Shown one piece after another: positions 31,081-40,351 of a stretch of 64,000 nucleotides of DNA (its first letter is position 1; the number at the start of each line of letters is the position of its first letter). The DNA comes from Rhodanobacteraceae bacterium (GTDB taxonomy: Bacteria; Pseudomonadota; Gammaproteobacteria; Xanthomonadales; Ahniellaceae). The stretch covers positions 1-64,000 of the forward strand of contig JADJFT010000005.1 of assembly GCA_016708465.1 (NCBI GenBank). Reading direction: 5' to 3'. The translations under genes and the position numbers were made by a program. The notes beneath the pieces are model-generated. The model did no database searches. It had not been told where the DNA came from and worked only from the letters and a program-made list of their open reading frames with translations.

Positions 31081-31578
31081 ATGGCTGAGCCCTTCCTCTC
31101 CGAAATTCGCTTGATGAGCTTCGTGTTTGCGCCCCAAGGGTGGGCATTGTGCAACGGGCAGCTTCTCCCGATCAACCAGAATCAGGCCTTGTTCTCGCTG
31201 CTTGGCACCACGTTTGGTGGCGATGGTCAGGTGAACTTCGCGTTGCCCGATCTGCGCGGCCGTACCCCGATCCATGTCGGATCCGGGCACACCCTGGGCG
31301 AGCGTGGCGGCGAGCAGGCACATACGCTGGCAATTGCCGAACTTCCGCAGCATACCCATGCCGCCATGGCGTCGCCCAGCGACGCCAACTCACCGGTACC
31401 GAACAACAACGTGCTGGCAGCGGCACTGAATGTCTATCACGAGGCGGACAACCTGGTCGCGATGGTGCCGGGTACGGTGACCGATGTCGGCGGTTCACAG
31501 GCGCATCTGAACATGCAGCCGTTTCTGACAATCAGCTTCTGCATCGCGATGCAGGGCATTTTCCCGTCGCCGCCCTGA
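31081..31578 (+). CDS. Phage tail collar domain protein (MdpB-like), copy 1
   Basis: ATG 31081 has GGAG eight bases upstream. The 165-residue protein opens with the tail-collar fold signature: FLSEIRLMSFVFAPQGWALC, NGQLLPINQNQALFSLLGTT, GGDG and FALPDLRGRTPIH. The C-terminal half has TLAIAELPQHTHAAM, where the HTH histidines may bind metal as in T4 short-tail-fibre collars. It ends NMQPFLTISFCIAMQGIFPS. No signal peptide is seen. It is the first of three tandem paralogues behind the adhesin gene. No phage structural genes are nearby, so this is a chromosomal family member, often called microcystin-dependent protein. Function unknown. Confidence 0.85.
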   Translation: MAEPFLSEIRLMSFVFAPQGWALCNGQLLPINQNQALFSLLGTTFGGDGQVNFALPDLRGRTPIHVGSGHTLGERGGEQAHTLAIAELPQHTHAAMASPSDANSPVPNNNVLAAALNVYHEADNLVAMVPGTVTDVGGSQAHLNMQPFLTISFCIAMQGIFPSPP

Positions 31579-31590
31579 GGAACACTGACC

Positions 31591-32094
31591 ATGGCCCAAC
31601 CTTACATCGGCGATATCCGCATGTTCGCGGGCAACTTCGCACCCGCGGGATGGATGTTCTGCGAGGGCCAATTGCTGCCCATTTCGGAGTACGAAACGTT
31701 GTTTCAACTGATCGGAACAACCTACGGCGGAGACGGACAGTCGACGTTCGCATTGCCGGATCTGCGTGGGCGGCTGCCGATTCACCAAGGCAACGGCTTC
31801 ATCTTGGCGGAAACCGGCGGCGCCGAGGAAATTACTCTGACCGTCAACCAGATTCCGGCACATGCGCATCCGATGTTGGCTTCGACATCGCCGGCGACCG
31901 GCAACTCGCCCATTTCCAAATTGCCGGGAGAGTCCACGTCGATCAGTCTGCAAATCGAGCAGGCGCCCAACATCAGCCTGAACGCGGCGGCCGTGACGGC
32001 TGCCGGGGGTAGTCAGCCGCATACGAATTTCCAGCCCTACCTGTGCGTCAACTTCATCATTTCGCTGTTCGGCATCTTTCCGTCGTCGACCTGA
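31591..32094 (+). CDS. Phage tail collar domain protein (MdpB-like), copy 2
   Basis: Starts 13 bases after copy 1. 167 residues with the same architecture: YIGDIRMFAGNFAPAGWMFC, EGQLLPISEYETLFQLIGTT, GGDGQSTFALPDLRGRLPIH, then NQIPAHAHPM and the ending NFQPYLCVNFIISLFGIFPS. Identity to its neighbours is concentrated in the N-terminal collar and the C-terminal strand. The middle (about residues 105-140) is variable, as expected for a receptor- or partner-facing insertion. It probably assembles as a trimer like known collars; that is inference. Confidence 0.85.
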   Translation: MAQPYIGDIRMFAGNFAPAGWMFCEGQLLPISEYETLFQLIGTTYGGDGQSTFALPDLRGRLPIHQGNGFILAETGGAEEITLTVNQIPAHAHPMLASTSPATGNSPISKLPGESTSISLQIEQAPNISLNAAAVTAAGGSQPHTNFQPYLCVNFIISLFGIFPSST

Positions 32095-32104
32095 GGACAT
32101 CCAC

Positions 32105-32629
32105 ATGGCCGATCCCTTTGTTGCCGAAATCCGTATCTTTCCGTTCAACTTCGCGCCCAACGGGTGGGCTTGGTGTGATGGGCAGTTGATGCCGATTTCG
32201 CAGAACACGGCGTTGTTTTCCCTGCTCGGCACCACCTATGGCGGTGACGGCAAGAGCAATTTTGCCTTGCCGGATTTGCAGGGCCGTGCGCCGATGCACC
32301 CCGAACAAGGGCCCGGACTTTCCCTGCATGACTTGGGTGAAACGGGTGGCGCGGAAACGGTCACGTTGCTGGAGTCCGAGATTCCGGCACATGCCCACGC
32401 CCTTCGTGCGTCGTCGGACGACGGCGACATCAAGGCGCCGTCCAGCAATCGTGGTCTGGCTCGATCAACCGGCGGGTTTGCGTACCAGACCAACGCGTCG
32501 GGTCTGCAACCGATGTCCGATTGGGCCTTGGCTCCGGCCGGTGGCGATCAGCCGCACAACAACATGATGCCGTACCTGACGCTCTACTTCTGTATCGCGC
32601 TGCAAGGCGTGTTTCCGCCGCGCACCTGA
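32105..32629 (+). CDS. Phage tail collar domain protein (MdpB-like), copy 3
   Basis: Starts 11 bases after copy 2. 174 residues: FVAEIRIFPFNFAPNGWAWC, DGQLMPISQNTALFSLLGTT, GGDGKSNFALPDLQGRAPMH, SEIPAHAHALRAS and the end NMMPYLTLYFCIALQGVFPP. The variable middle is the longest of the three. Close spacing indicates one transcript with the two preceding paralogues and the small exported protein that follows. Confidence 0.85.
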   Translation: MADPFVAEIRIFPFNFAPNGWAWCDGQLMPISQNTALFSLLGTTYGGDGKSNFALPDLQGRAPMHPEQGPGLSLHDLGETGGAETVTLLESEIPAHAHALRASSDDGDIKAPSSNRGLARSTGGFAYQTNASGLQPMSDWALAPAGGDQPHNNMMPYLTLYFCIALQGVFPPRT

Positions 32630-32638
32630 GGGCTCCCC

Positions 32639-33138
32639 ATGCAACGTCGATCGTTCTTGAGAAATGCTGCCTGCGCCGGTGCCTGTGCGAGTTTGTTCGC
32701 GCCCTTCGAGCAGGTGTTTGCCGGCGCTGCCGCTGCGACCCGGGATATCGTCCTGAAACTCGAATGTCTGGAAGTCGCTGCGTCGGCTTTGGCGCCGATG
32801 CAGTTGCGGGTCTTGCCACAACAGTTCGCGGCGCTTTCCGAACCGTTGCGTGTGCGCGCCTGGTTCGCTGCCGATGGTGGAGCGCAGGCCTTCGACCGCC
32901 TTCGTTCGGGCGCCAGGGTGCCAGCCAGCGCTTGCGGTTCACCGCCGATACGCGTCACCTGATCGGGTTCGAACTCGCGCGCGGCCAACGCGATGACGAC
33001 TGCGCGTCGACCTCGTCTTGTCGTGCCCTCGATAACGCCGGGGTCGCGCTCGGGCCGGGCCGATACCGACTTTCTCTGCGGCGCGGAATGGACGTTCTGG
33101 CGGCGTTGGATCTGCGTCTGGGCGTCGCGACGACGTGA
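32639..33138 (+). CDS. Small exported protein with twin-Arg leader (frameshifted)
   Basis: Starts 10 bases after the third collar gene. The N-terminus MQRRSFLRNAACAGACASLF looks like a Tat or Tat-like leader (RRSFL) with a hydrophobic core, followed by AGAAAATRDIVLKLECLEVA. The uncorrected frame ends at 32962 in a meaningless stretch. Adding one base at the CC of 32899-32900 joins it to FGRQGASQRLRFTADTRHLI and GVALGPGRYRLSLRRGMDVL, ending at 33138, where it overlaps the next start as GTGA. Corrected length is about 166 residues. No family recognised. Its place in the collar-GNAT cluster suggests it works with them outside the cytoplasm. Confidence 0.6.
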
Positions 33139-33683
33139 GTCCGGCGTTGTCCGATGCCGTTGCAGCGATGGCGGCGGCCTTGCAGGTGACGGACCCGGAA
33201 TGGCGGCTGCGCGACGAACGTTTCGAAGACAGGGGATTCGTTGCCAACTTGTACGCGACAACGCGTTGGGACGAACTGACGCAGCTACCTTGGTCCGACA
33301 GTGCGAAGACGGCTTTCCTGCATGAGCAGTCGCGCCTGCAGGCCGACCACTATCGCAAGAACTATCCCGGTGCCGCGCTCTGCGTGCTCGAACATGCTGG
33401 CGCGGCGGTTGGACGCATCTACCTGTACGCGTCGCCCGGTGAATTCAGGGTGATGGATATCGCCTTGTTACCGCATTGGCGCGGGCGCGGTCATGGCGAA
33501 TGCATGCTGCGCACATTGATGCAGACGGCAGCGGAAGAAGGACGCGCAATCACCCTGCATGTCGAGCCGAACAATCCGGCCCAACGTCTATACGCCAGGC
33601 TCGGCTTTACGTTACGCGAGGACAAGGGCGTCTATCACTTTCTGGGCTGGACGCCCCGCAGTCAGTTGAGCACGGCTTTGTAG
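33135..33683 (+). CDS. GNAT family N-acetyltransferase of the tail-collar cluster
   Basis: GTG 33135 overlaps the preceding stop (GTGA), so it is coupled to the collar operon. 182 residues with a GNAT core: GRIYLYASPGEFRVMDIALL, the acetyl-CoA loop PHWRGRGHGECMLRTLM (a variant of Q/RxxGxG/A), LHVEPNNPAQRLYARLGFTL and a C-terminal strand. It could modify a partner protein, possibly one of the collar proteins, since GNAT genes of this type recur next to collar genes; that is inference. Its end overlaps the convergent DUF6916 gene by 22 bases. Confidence 0.82.
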   Translation: MSPALSDAVAAMAAALQVTDPEWRLRDERFEDRGFVANLYATTRWDELTQLPWSDSAKTAFLHEQSRLQADHYRKNYPGAALCVLEHAGAAVGRIYLYASPGEFRVMDIALLPHWRGRGHGECMLRTLMQTAAEEGRAITLHVEPNNPAQRLYARLGFTLREDKGVYHFLGWTPRSQLSTAL

Positions 33684-33946
33684 ATCGGGCCACGTGCATC
33701 CGGCTGCAGCGGCACGATGAACAAGTCGAACTCACCCAATTGCGGATGCACGAGACGAAACGTCGACTGCAATAGGCGGTGCGTGCGCGAGGTGAAGGTT
33801 AGAGAGAAGGGCTGAGCGCGCGCCGACGGCGATTGCAGGTGTTGCACATCAAGCAGGATCAGGACGTCCGGCGTGCCATTGACGGTGAAGCCGGTACCGA
33901 CCAGCGGATCGAATTGTTCTGGCGTGAGCGTGGCGAGATTGATCAT
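33662..33946 (-). CDS. DUF6916 family protein
   Basis: ATG 33946 with GGAGG nine bases upstream gives a 94-residue protein: INLATLTPEQFDPLVGTGF, QPFSLTFTSRTHRLLQSTF, RLVHPQLGEFDLFIVPLQP and ending RGPIYKAVLN. This is the DUF6916 pattern (LxxLTxExF, QPFSLxF, GELDLFLVP, YEAVFN-type end). It is a small all-beta protein with no signal peptide. It is convergent with the GNAT gene and overlaps it by 22 bases. I recall DUF6916 genes sitting near tail-collar genes in other proteobacteria; function unknown. Confidence 0.75.
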   Translation of the reverse strand: MINLATLTPEQFDPLVGTGFTVNGTPDVLILLDVQHLQSPSARAQPFSLTFTSRTHRLLQSTFRLVHPQLGEFDLFIVPLQPDARGPIYKAVLN

Positions 33947-34031
33947 GTGACCTCCGGGTCGGCAGCGTCGCGCCTGCGGCTGCGTGCGGTCAAGCGTCTG
34001 CGCTAATCTCGCCGCAGACGCGGAGATCTCC

Positions 34032-34640
34032 ATGAGCACGGGCATCGATTTATACAGTTTCATCCACTTCGATCGCGGATCGCGCGTGCGCTGGTTGGCG
34101 AATGAACTCGGTCTCACCATTAACGAGCATCGCCTTGATGCGCGTGCTGGCGAGCACAAGGGCGCGGCGTATCGGGCAGTGAATCCGACCGGCCTGGTGC
34201 CAGCAATCGTGCAGAATGGCGTGACCCAGTTCGACTCCGCTGCGATTTGCTTGTCACTGGCGGAGGCCCATCGTGAGGCCAAGCTCGCGATCTTCGAAGG
34301 CGAATCCGGGCGCGGCGAATTCTTGAGTTGGTACTTCTTCGCCGCCAGCACGCTGGATGCAGCGACCTATCCGCTGATGGTCTACAAGATGTTCCAGCCC
34401 GATCCGGCCATGCTCGAAGCCTCGACGCAGCGGCTGATGACTCACCTGGCGGCGCTGGATCGACGCATGCTTGATCGCGACTGGGTGTGCGGGCGTTTCA
34501 CCATTGCCGACATCTTGCTCGGCCATGGACTGGAGTTGCAGCGCCGCTGCGACGTGAACTTCGCCGAGTTTCCGGCGCTCGCCGCCTACCACGCCCGGCT
34601 AAAATCGCGGCCGGCCGGCGTTGGCCTGTTCGCGAACTGA
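34032..34640 (+). CDS. Glutathione S-transferase family protein
   Basis: ATG 34032 gives a 202-residue two-domain GST. The thioredoxin-like domain has IDLYSFIHFDRGSRVRWLAN, VNPTGLVPAIVQNG (the cis-Pro Val-Pro of the glutathione site) and QFDSAAICLSLAEAH (a variant of ESxAI: Asp-Ser). The helical C-terminal domain has DRDWVCGRFTIADILLGHGL, the family N-capping box, and AYHARLKSRPA. Probably cytoplasmic glutathione-dependent detoxification; the substrate cannot be told. Confidence 0.88.
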   Translation: MSTGIDLYSFIHFDRGSRVRWLANELGLTINEHRLDARAGEHKGAAYRAVNPTGLVPAIVQNGVTQFDSAAICLSLAEAHREAKLAIFEGESGRGEFLSWYFFAASTLDAATYPLMVYKMFQPDPAMLEASTQRLMTHLAALDRRMLDRDWVCGRFTIADILLGHGLELQRRCDVNFAEFPALAAYHARLKSRPAGVGLFAN

Positions 34641-34735
34641 GATCGACCGCGCTTGCCGAATACCGCCCTGCCTCGCCAGAATGCAGGGCCGACGGCTGAT
34701 TGCTCCGGCGTCGGATCCGTATCGGGGAGAGTCGC

Positions 34736-37377
34736 GTGACAGGCATTCTGGTCGTCGAGCGTTCGGCGACATTGCATCATCTGCTGACCCGCACGCTGCA
34801 GGCAGCACAGGCCGGATCTTGGTCGGAGCTATCGACCTACGCCGATACCCTTGATCATCTCGGTCGCGCCAATGACATGGGCCAGCCCTATGGTCTGTTG
34901 ATTCTCGGTGCGCCGGCGCGGATGACCCGCGACTTCGAGGACTTGCTGATCTATCTACGCAATCCGCGTGTGCGTAAGACCGCTGTATTACTGCTCGCGC
35001 ACGAGAAAAATCAAGCGATTGACAGTTTCATCGCCGATCGCCCGGACGCACAGTTTCTGCTGTGGTCGAACTTTTCGCGCATCCCGACCGTGATTGGCCA
35101 GTTGCTGCCCAATGCCGGGTTGACCGCGACCGCTGCCGTTGAATCGTCGAATCCACAGCTCGAAAGCGCCATCTCGTTGCCAGCCCCGACCGTCGATCTG
35201 GCCTCAATCGGCGCAGCGCCGACGCCGTCGGCACCGGTCGAGAAGCTCGGTATTCGCGTGCTGTTCGTGGATGACTCGGCCAGTATTCGGCTGGCGTACA
35301 AACAACTGCTCGATCGCAATGGTTATGACTGCGACACCGCCGGCACCATTACCGAAGCTTTCAACAAAGCCGCCGCCGGACACTACGACCTATTCATCAT
35401 CGACTACTTCTTGCCCGACGGGAACGGCGACGAATTGTGCCGACGTCTCAAGGCATTGCCGGCGACTGCGAACGGCACGATTGCCATCATCACCGGCACC
35501 TATCGCGAAGATGTGATCAAGCGATGTCTTGAAGCAGGTGCAGTGGAATGTACGTTCAAGAACGAAGCCAAGGAACTGTTCCTTGCCCGCATGGGCGGCT
35601 TGGCGCGGCAGATACGTTTGCAGAAGAATGCCGGTAATGAACGCCAGCGACTGGATGGCATCCTCGGTTCCGTGGGCGACGGTGTCTTCGGCGTCGATGC
35701 ACAGGGCGTGATCAACTTCGTGAACCCGACAGCGCTGCGCATGCTCGGGCACGAGGATGAATCGGCGCTGCTCGGAATGAATGCCCAGCACGCGATCCAC
35801 CACTCCGACGAACACGGTCGGGCGTTGCGTGACGATGAGTCGCCGATGCTGCAGGTGTATCGCAGTAATGAATCGATCGCACGAATCGAAACCGTGTTCT
35901 GGAATGTTGAGCGCGAAGCGGTACCGGTGGAATGCTCGGTGTTGCCACTCGACATCGGCGGCCGTCGTGAGGGTTCGATGGTGGTGTTCCGTGACATTGG
36001 CGAGCGCCGAACCACGGATCGGATGCACTGGGAACTGATCCACGACCCACTCACCGGTCTGTTCAACGGGCGCCACTTCGCACAACTACTCGCTCAGGAC
36101 ATCGCGCGCCGGCGAGAGCATGGCGGTTACGGTGCCTGCTGTATTTCGATATCGATCGTTACACGCATATCGTTGATGCCGGCGGAGCTGCAGTCGGCGA
36201 TCGGCTGGTCGCCGACTTCGCCGAGGCCCTGGGTAAGCGTCTGCGTGAAGGCGATGTGCTGGCGCGGCTCGAAGGCGATCGGTTTGCGCTATTGCTGACC
36301 GGTGCGCAACTCGACAATCTATTCACGCTGGCTGATGGCTTCCGCGAGCTCGCACACAACTGCCATTACACGGTCAATCAGCATCGTCGTCACGCCACCG
36401 TGTCGCTCGGTGTCGCCGTCGTCTCACGCGATACGCCGAGCGCAGAGTATGTGCTCGAACATGCGCGCGTGGCGTGCAAGACCGCCAAGCACCGCGGCCG
36501 CGATCAGACACAAATCTGGGTCGGTGAACACGACACCCGCATCGCCCGCGAACTCGAAGCGGGCTGGACCGCGAAGCTGCGCGACGCCATTGAGGAAAAC
36601 CGTTTCGAGTTTGACGTCCAGCCGATCGTTCCGCTGGCGGCGTTGCCGCACAGTGAGGCCGAAATCACCGAGCATCAGGGCTGGCGGCTGGGCGCGCCCG
36701 GGCACGAGATACTGTGCGAATTGTTGCTGCGCATGCGCGACAAGCGCGGCGAATACGTGTCGCCAGGCGTTTTCGTGCCGCTGGCAGAGCGCGTTGGCAT
36801 GATGCCGAAGATAGACCTTTGGGTCGTGCAGCATGCGCTATCTGAACTAGGCAATCGTCGTGATCTGTTTGGACGTATCGCCTTCAACATCAATCTGTCC
36901 AACCAGACGCTGGCCGACTCCGAATCGATGGCGTTGATCAGCAATGCCATCCGCGCCTCGAATGTGCCACCACGGATGCTGGTGTTCGAAATCACCGAGA
37001 CCAGCGAAATGACGTCGATGCACACCGTGCGTAGATTCATGAATCAGTTGCGTGAAATCGGTTGCCGCTTTGCACTCGACGATTTCGGCACCGGATTCTC
37101 CTCGTTCACCCACCTGCGCCACCTGCCTGTCGACTTCGTCAAGATCGAAGGAAGTTTCGTCGAAGGCATGGCCGACAATGAACTCGACCACACCATGGTG
37201 TCGTCGATCGCCGGTTTGGCGAAGTCAATGAAGCTGGCCGTGATCGGTGAGCATGTCGACTCCTACGCGACACTGGTTGCGCTGCGCCTGTGCGGTGCTG
37301 AGTTCGCACAAGGCCATTGGTTGGGCGAACCACGTCGTCTCGCCGGACTCGATCTCGCGGCGCTGCTGCCGCGCTGA
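34736..37377 (+). CDS. Pseudo-receiver / receiver / PAS / degenerate GGDEF / EAL protein (frameshifted)
   Basis: GTG 34736 follows GGGGAGAG. Residues 1-125 are receiver-like but lack the phospho-acceptor Asp. A true receiver starts near 172 (RVLFVDDSASIRLAYKQLL, FIIDYFLPDGNG). A PAS domain (about 305-420, DGVFGVDAQGVINFVNPTAL) precedes a GGDEF domain whose signature is RLEGDRF, so cyclase activity is unlikely. The EAL domain has ELL for EAL but keeps FNINLSNQ, FEITETSEM, DDFGTGFSSF, VKIEG and VIGEHVDS, so c-di-GMP phosphodiesterase activity is plausible. The frame breaks at 36135-36136 (GGTGCCTGC for GGTGCCCTGC); restoring one C gives LLYFDIDRYTHIVDAGG and a single protein of about 880 residues. 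It is cytoplasmic and would link a phosphorelay to c-di-GMP. Confidence 0.8.
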
Positions 37378-37379
37378 TC

Positions 37380-38194
37380 ATGCCTGGTGATCGCAGCCTG
37401 AGAATCGCGATCGGCCTGTTTTTGTACTTGCGCTCGCGAGTTTGGTCGGTCCGTGGTTGCGGCCGTTTGATGCCTGGCACACCGACTGGACCCAGTTGCA
37501 GATCGCGCCCGGCATCACGCACGGCCACTGGCTCGGATCGGATGCGATCGGCCGTGACGTCTTCGTTCGCACCTTGCTGGCAGGGCGCGTATCGCTGTTG
37601 CTCGGCTTCGGCGCAGGCGCCATCGCATTGCTATTCGGTCTTGCCTATGGCGCACTCGCGGGCACCCTCGGCGGGGCGATCGAACGCTTGATGATGCGTG
37701 CGCTGGATGTGGTTTCAGCGTTGCCATTTCTGCTGATCGTGGTGTTGTTGCTGACGCTGTTCGGGCGTAGCGGTGTGTTGCTGGTGGTCGCGGTTGGCGT
37801 CTATGCCTGCATTGATCTGGCGCGCATGTTGCGTGCCGAAGCCGCGCGCCTGCGGGTGTTGCCATTTGTCCAAGCTGCACGCGCTCTCGGTGCCGGGCCA
37901 TGGTGGCTGTTGACCCGCCACATCGTTCCGAATCTGCTCGGGTTCGCCGTCGTTTATCTCAGTCTGGCGATTCCTCAAGCGATCTTGGTCGAGTCATTCT
38001 TGAGTTTCCTCGGGCTCGGCTTGGACGAACCCTCGGTTAGCCTCGGCGGACTGCTCGCTGAAGGCGTGCAGGAGTTGGAAGACGCGCCTTGGGTGCTACT
38101 GGCACCGGGCGGATTTCTGGCAGCGCTATTGATTGCCTTCACCCTGCTGGGCGACGCGCTGCGCGCACGCCTGCAACGACCGGGTGTGGCGTGA
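37380..38194 (+). CDS. Peptide ABC transporter permease, DppC/YejE-like (frameshifted N-terminus)
   Basis: The ATG at 37380 directly follows the EAL gene's stop. The first helix is split: MPGDRSLRIAIGLF in one frame continues as VLALASLVGPWLRPFDA in another. Restoring one T to the run at 37419-37423 joins them. The body is a classic DppC-type permease: HWLGSDAIGRDVFVRTLLAG, GALAGTLGGAIERLMMRALD, RAEAARLRVLPFVQAARALG (the EAA loop that contacts the ATPase), ESFLSFLGLGLDEPSVSLGG and LLGDALRARLQRP. It would form an inner-membrane oligopeptide importer with a DppB-type partner, which is not next to it. The stop overlaps the ATPase start. Confidence 0.8.
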
Positions 38195-39705
38195 GCGTGG
38201 CCAAACTTTCGGTGCGTCAGTTGTGCGTGCGTTATCGCGACGGCGATGTCGTCCTGCGCGATCTCAGTTTTGATCTTGCCGCCGGTGAATGTCTGGCTGT
38301 GCTCGGCGAGTCGGGAAGTGGCAAATCGACTCTGGCGCGCACGCTGATCGGCTTGTTGCCCAACGGTGCCCGGACGAACGGCGAGTTGCGCTTCGATGGC
38401 GAGGTCCTCGACATTGCGGCGGCGGCGCGTTTGCGTGGTCGCGGTATCGGGATGGTGTTCCAGGATGCCGCTGCCAGCTTGCATCCGCTGCGACGCATCG
38501 GCGTACAGTTGAGCGAAGCCTTGCGTCGCGCGCAGGCGGGCCGCACCGTCAGCGACGCGCTGGGCGAAGTCGGCCTCGACGCGTCCAGCACATTTGCCAC
38601 GCGTTATCCGTACGAACTTTCTGGCGGTCAACGGCAACGCGTGATGATTGCACTGGCGCTGGCCGCGTCGCCGGAATTGCTCATCGCCGATGAGGTCACG
38701 TCCGCGCTCGACCCGCTCGCGGCCCGCGAGATTCTTGATGTGCTCGCGCGCTTGCAGCGTGACCGGCGTCTGGCGTTGTTGTTCATCAGCCATGATCTAC
38801 TGGCGGTGCGTCATCTCGCCGATCGGGTGCTGTTGCTGCGCCATGGCGTAGTTGATGCGTTGGTCGATAAAGCCATTTTTTTTGCGACCCCGCCCAGTGA
38901 TTACGCACGAGTGTTGCTGGCGGCAGCCGTGCGTGGTGCGGCACCGCTGCTGGTGTCAGGAACAGCCGTGTTGCAGGTACAGGCGCTCTCGGCCGACTAT
39001 GCCGAACGTCCGGCGCTGCGCGACATTGATCTCGCGCTGCCGCGTGGCGGTGCGCTCGGCGTCATCGGTGCTTCCGGCAGCGGCAAGTCGACGCTGGCGC
39101 GGGTATTGCTGGCCCTGCAGTCGGGACACGCGCGCACGCTACAGATCGCCGGTGCTGATCCATTTGTTCTGTCGCATGCCGCCCGTAAGTCGTGGCGACG
39201 GCGCGTGCAAATCGTGTTTCAGGATCCTGGTATGGCGCTTGATCCACGCATGACCGTGGCCGAAACCCTGCTCGAACCATTGCGCCTGCATGGTATCGGC
39301 GACGCCACCACGCGCGCGGCGCGCGTGCTCGAGCTGCTCGCCTCGGTACAACTCGATGCCACGCTAGCGCCGCGTTATCCCCAGCAATTGTCAGGCGGAC
39401 AGAAGCAGCGCGTCGCCATCGCACGAGCGTTGGCGCTGGATCCCGAGTTGTTGGTGTGCGACGAAGCGGTGTCGGCACTCGACCTTCCGGTGCAGGCCGA
39501 AATCTTGGCGCTGTTGCAAGACCTGCAACGTATGCGCGGTCTCAGCTTGGTCTTTATCTCACATGATCTTGCGGCGGTGCGGGTGCTGTGCGACCGCGTG
39601 CTGGTGCTTGAGCAGGGCCGTGTTGTCGAACACGGCGCGACCGTGGACGTGCTGCTGCGGCCGCAGCACGCCCACACCCGCGCACTGCTGGCGGCGAGCA
39701 CTTAA
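38191..39705 (+). CDS. Fused dual ABC ATPase, YejF/DppDF-like
   Basis: GTG 38191 overlaps the permease stop (GTGA). The 504-residue protein holds two complete ABC ATPase domains, equivalent to DppD fused to DppF, as in YejF. Domain 1 has GESGSGKSTLA, LSGGQRQRVMIALALA, LLIADEVTSALD and FISHDLLAV. Domain 2 (from about residue 265) has GASGSGKSTLARV, LSGGQKQRVAIARALA, LLVCDEAVSALD and FISHDLAAV. It energises peptide uptake together with the preceding permease. The usual second permease and the periplasmic binding protein are missing from the neighbourhood and must be encoded elsewhere if the system works. Confidence 0.88.
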   Translation: MSVAKLSVRQLCVRYRDGDVVLRDLSFDLAAGECLAVLGESGSGKSTLARTLIGLLPNGARTNGELRFDGEVLDIAAAARLRGRGIGMVFQDAAASLHPLRRIGVQLSEALRRAQAGRTVSDALGEVGLDASSTFATRYPYELSGGQRQRVMIALALAASPELLIADEVTSALDPLAAREILDVLARLQRDRRLALLFISHDLLAVRHLADRVLLLRHGVVDALVDKAIFFATPPSDYARVLLAAAVRGAAPLLVSGTAVLQVQALSADYAERPALRDIDLALPRGGALGVIGASGSGKSTLARVLLALQSGHARTLQIAGADPFVLSHAARKSWRRRVQIVFQDPGMALDPRMTVAETLLEPLRLHGIGDATTRAARVLELLASVQLDATLAPRYPQQLSGGQKQRVAIARALALDPELLVCDEAVSALDLPVQAEILALLQDLQRMRGLSLVFISHDLAAVRVLCDRVLVLEQGRVVEHGATVDVLLRPQHAHTRALLAAST

Positions 39706-39811
39706 ATCGCCCTTATTTCGGCTTGATCCGTCATCGCTTCGGCCGTCGGCGCTTGCAACCGGTCATTCTTGAGGAGTAGATTCAAGATATTGACGCAAGC
39801 GGCTGATTTAT

Positions 39812-40291
39812 ATGTGGCTTCTAATTGCCTTGCTGGCTGTGCCCTTGATCCTGCTGGCGAGCCTGCGGCGGGTTCGTGAAGGCGAAGCGGCGCGCCTGCA
39901 GCGCTTCGGGCGACCGGTCGGCGTGCTGCCCGCGGGTGTTCATTGGCTACTGCCCGGCGAAGCGATTGCGACGCGCGTTTCGCTGCTTGGTCGCTATCTC
40001 GAACTCGCGCCACAGCGCGTACATGCCGGCGCCTACAGTGCGCGCGTCAGCGGTCGCGTCTATTTCCAAGTACTCGACGCCGAACGCGCGCAGGCCTGCG
40101 ATGCCGCGATCGATTCGCGTGTACACGATGCGCTGCTGACACAACTCACCGGTTCATTGCCGCAACTCGTCGAGCTCTCTTCAGCCGAGCGCAATCACTG
40201 CCTGCGCAATGATCTACGCCAACTGTTGCATCAGGACGGCATTCTGCTGACCCGGCTCGAACTCGCGATTGAAGCAAACCGGATCGGCTGA
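39812..40291 (+). CDS. Short SPFH/band-7-like membrane protein
   Basis: A 159-residue protein with an N-terminal membrane anchor (MWLLIALLAVPLILLASLR). It continues with the start of an SPFH fold: VREGEAARLQRFGRPVGVLP, AGVHWLLPGEAIATRVSLLG and GRVYFQVLDAERAQACDAAI. It ends QDGILLTRLELAIEANRIG, close to where stomatin/HflC proteins continue into their coiled coil. It is therefore about half the usual SPFH length. No good ribosome-binding site is visible. It may scaffold in the membrane, but no partner is evident. Confidence 0.6.
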   Translation: MWLLIALLAVPLILLASLRRVREGEAARLQRFGRPVGVLPAGVHWLLPGEAIATRVSLLGRYLELAPQRVHAGAYSARVSGRVYFQVLDAERAQACDAAIDSRVHDALLTQLTGSLPQLVELSSAERNHCLRNDLRQLLHQDGILLTRLELAIEANRIG

Positions 40292-40351
40292 CTGGTTGCC
40301 GGAATAGCGTTGGGTGTGGATACTCGTGCCCCCACGTTGCCGGAATCGACC

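Noticed and set aside
31081..32629. Prophage
   Set aside because: Only tail-collar domains are present. No terminase, capsid, portal, lysis or integrase genes and no attachment-site repeats are seen.
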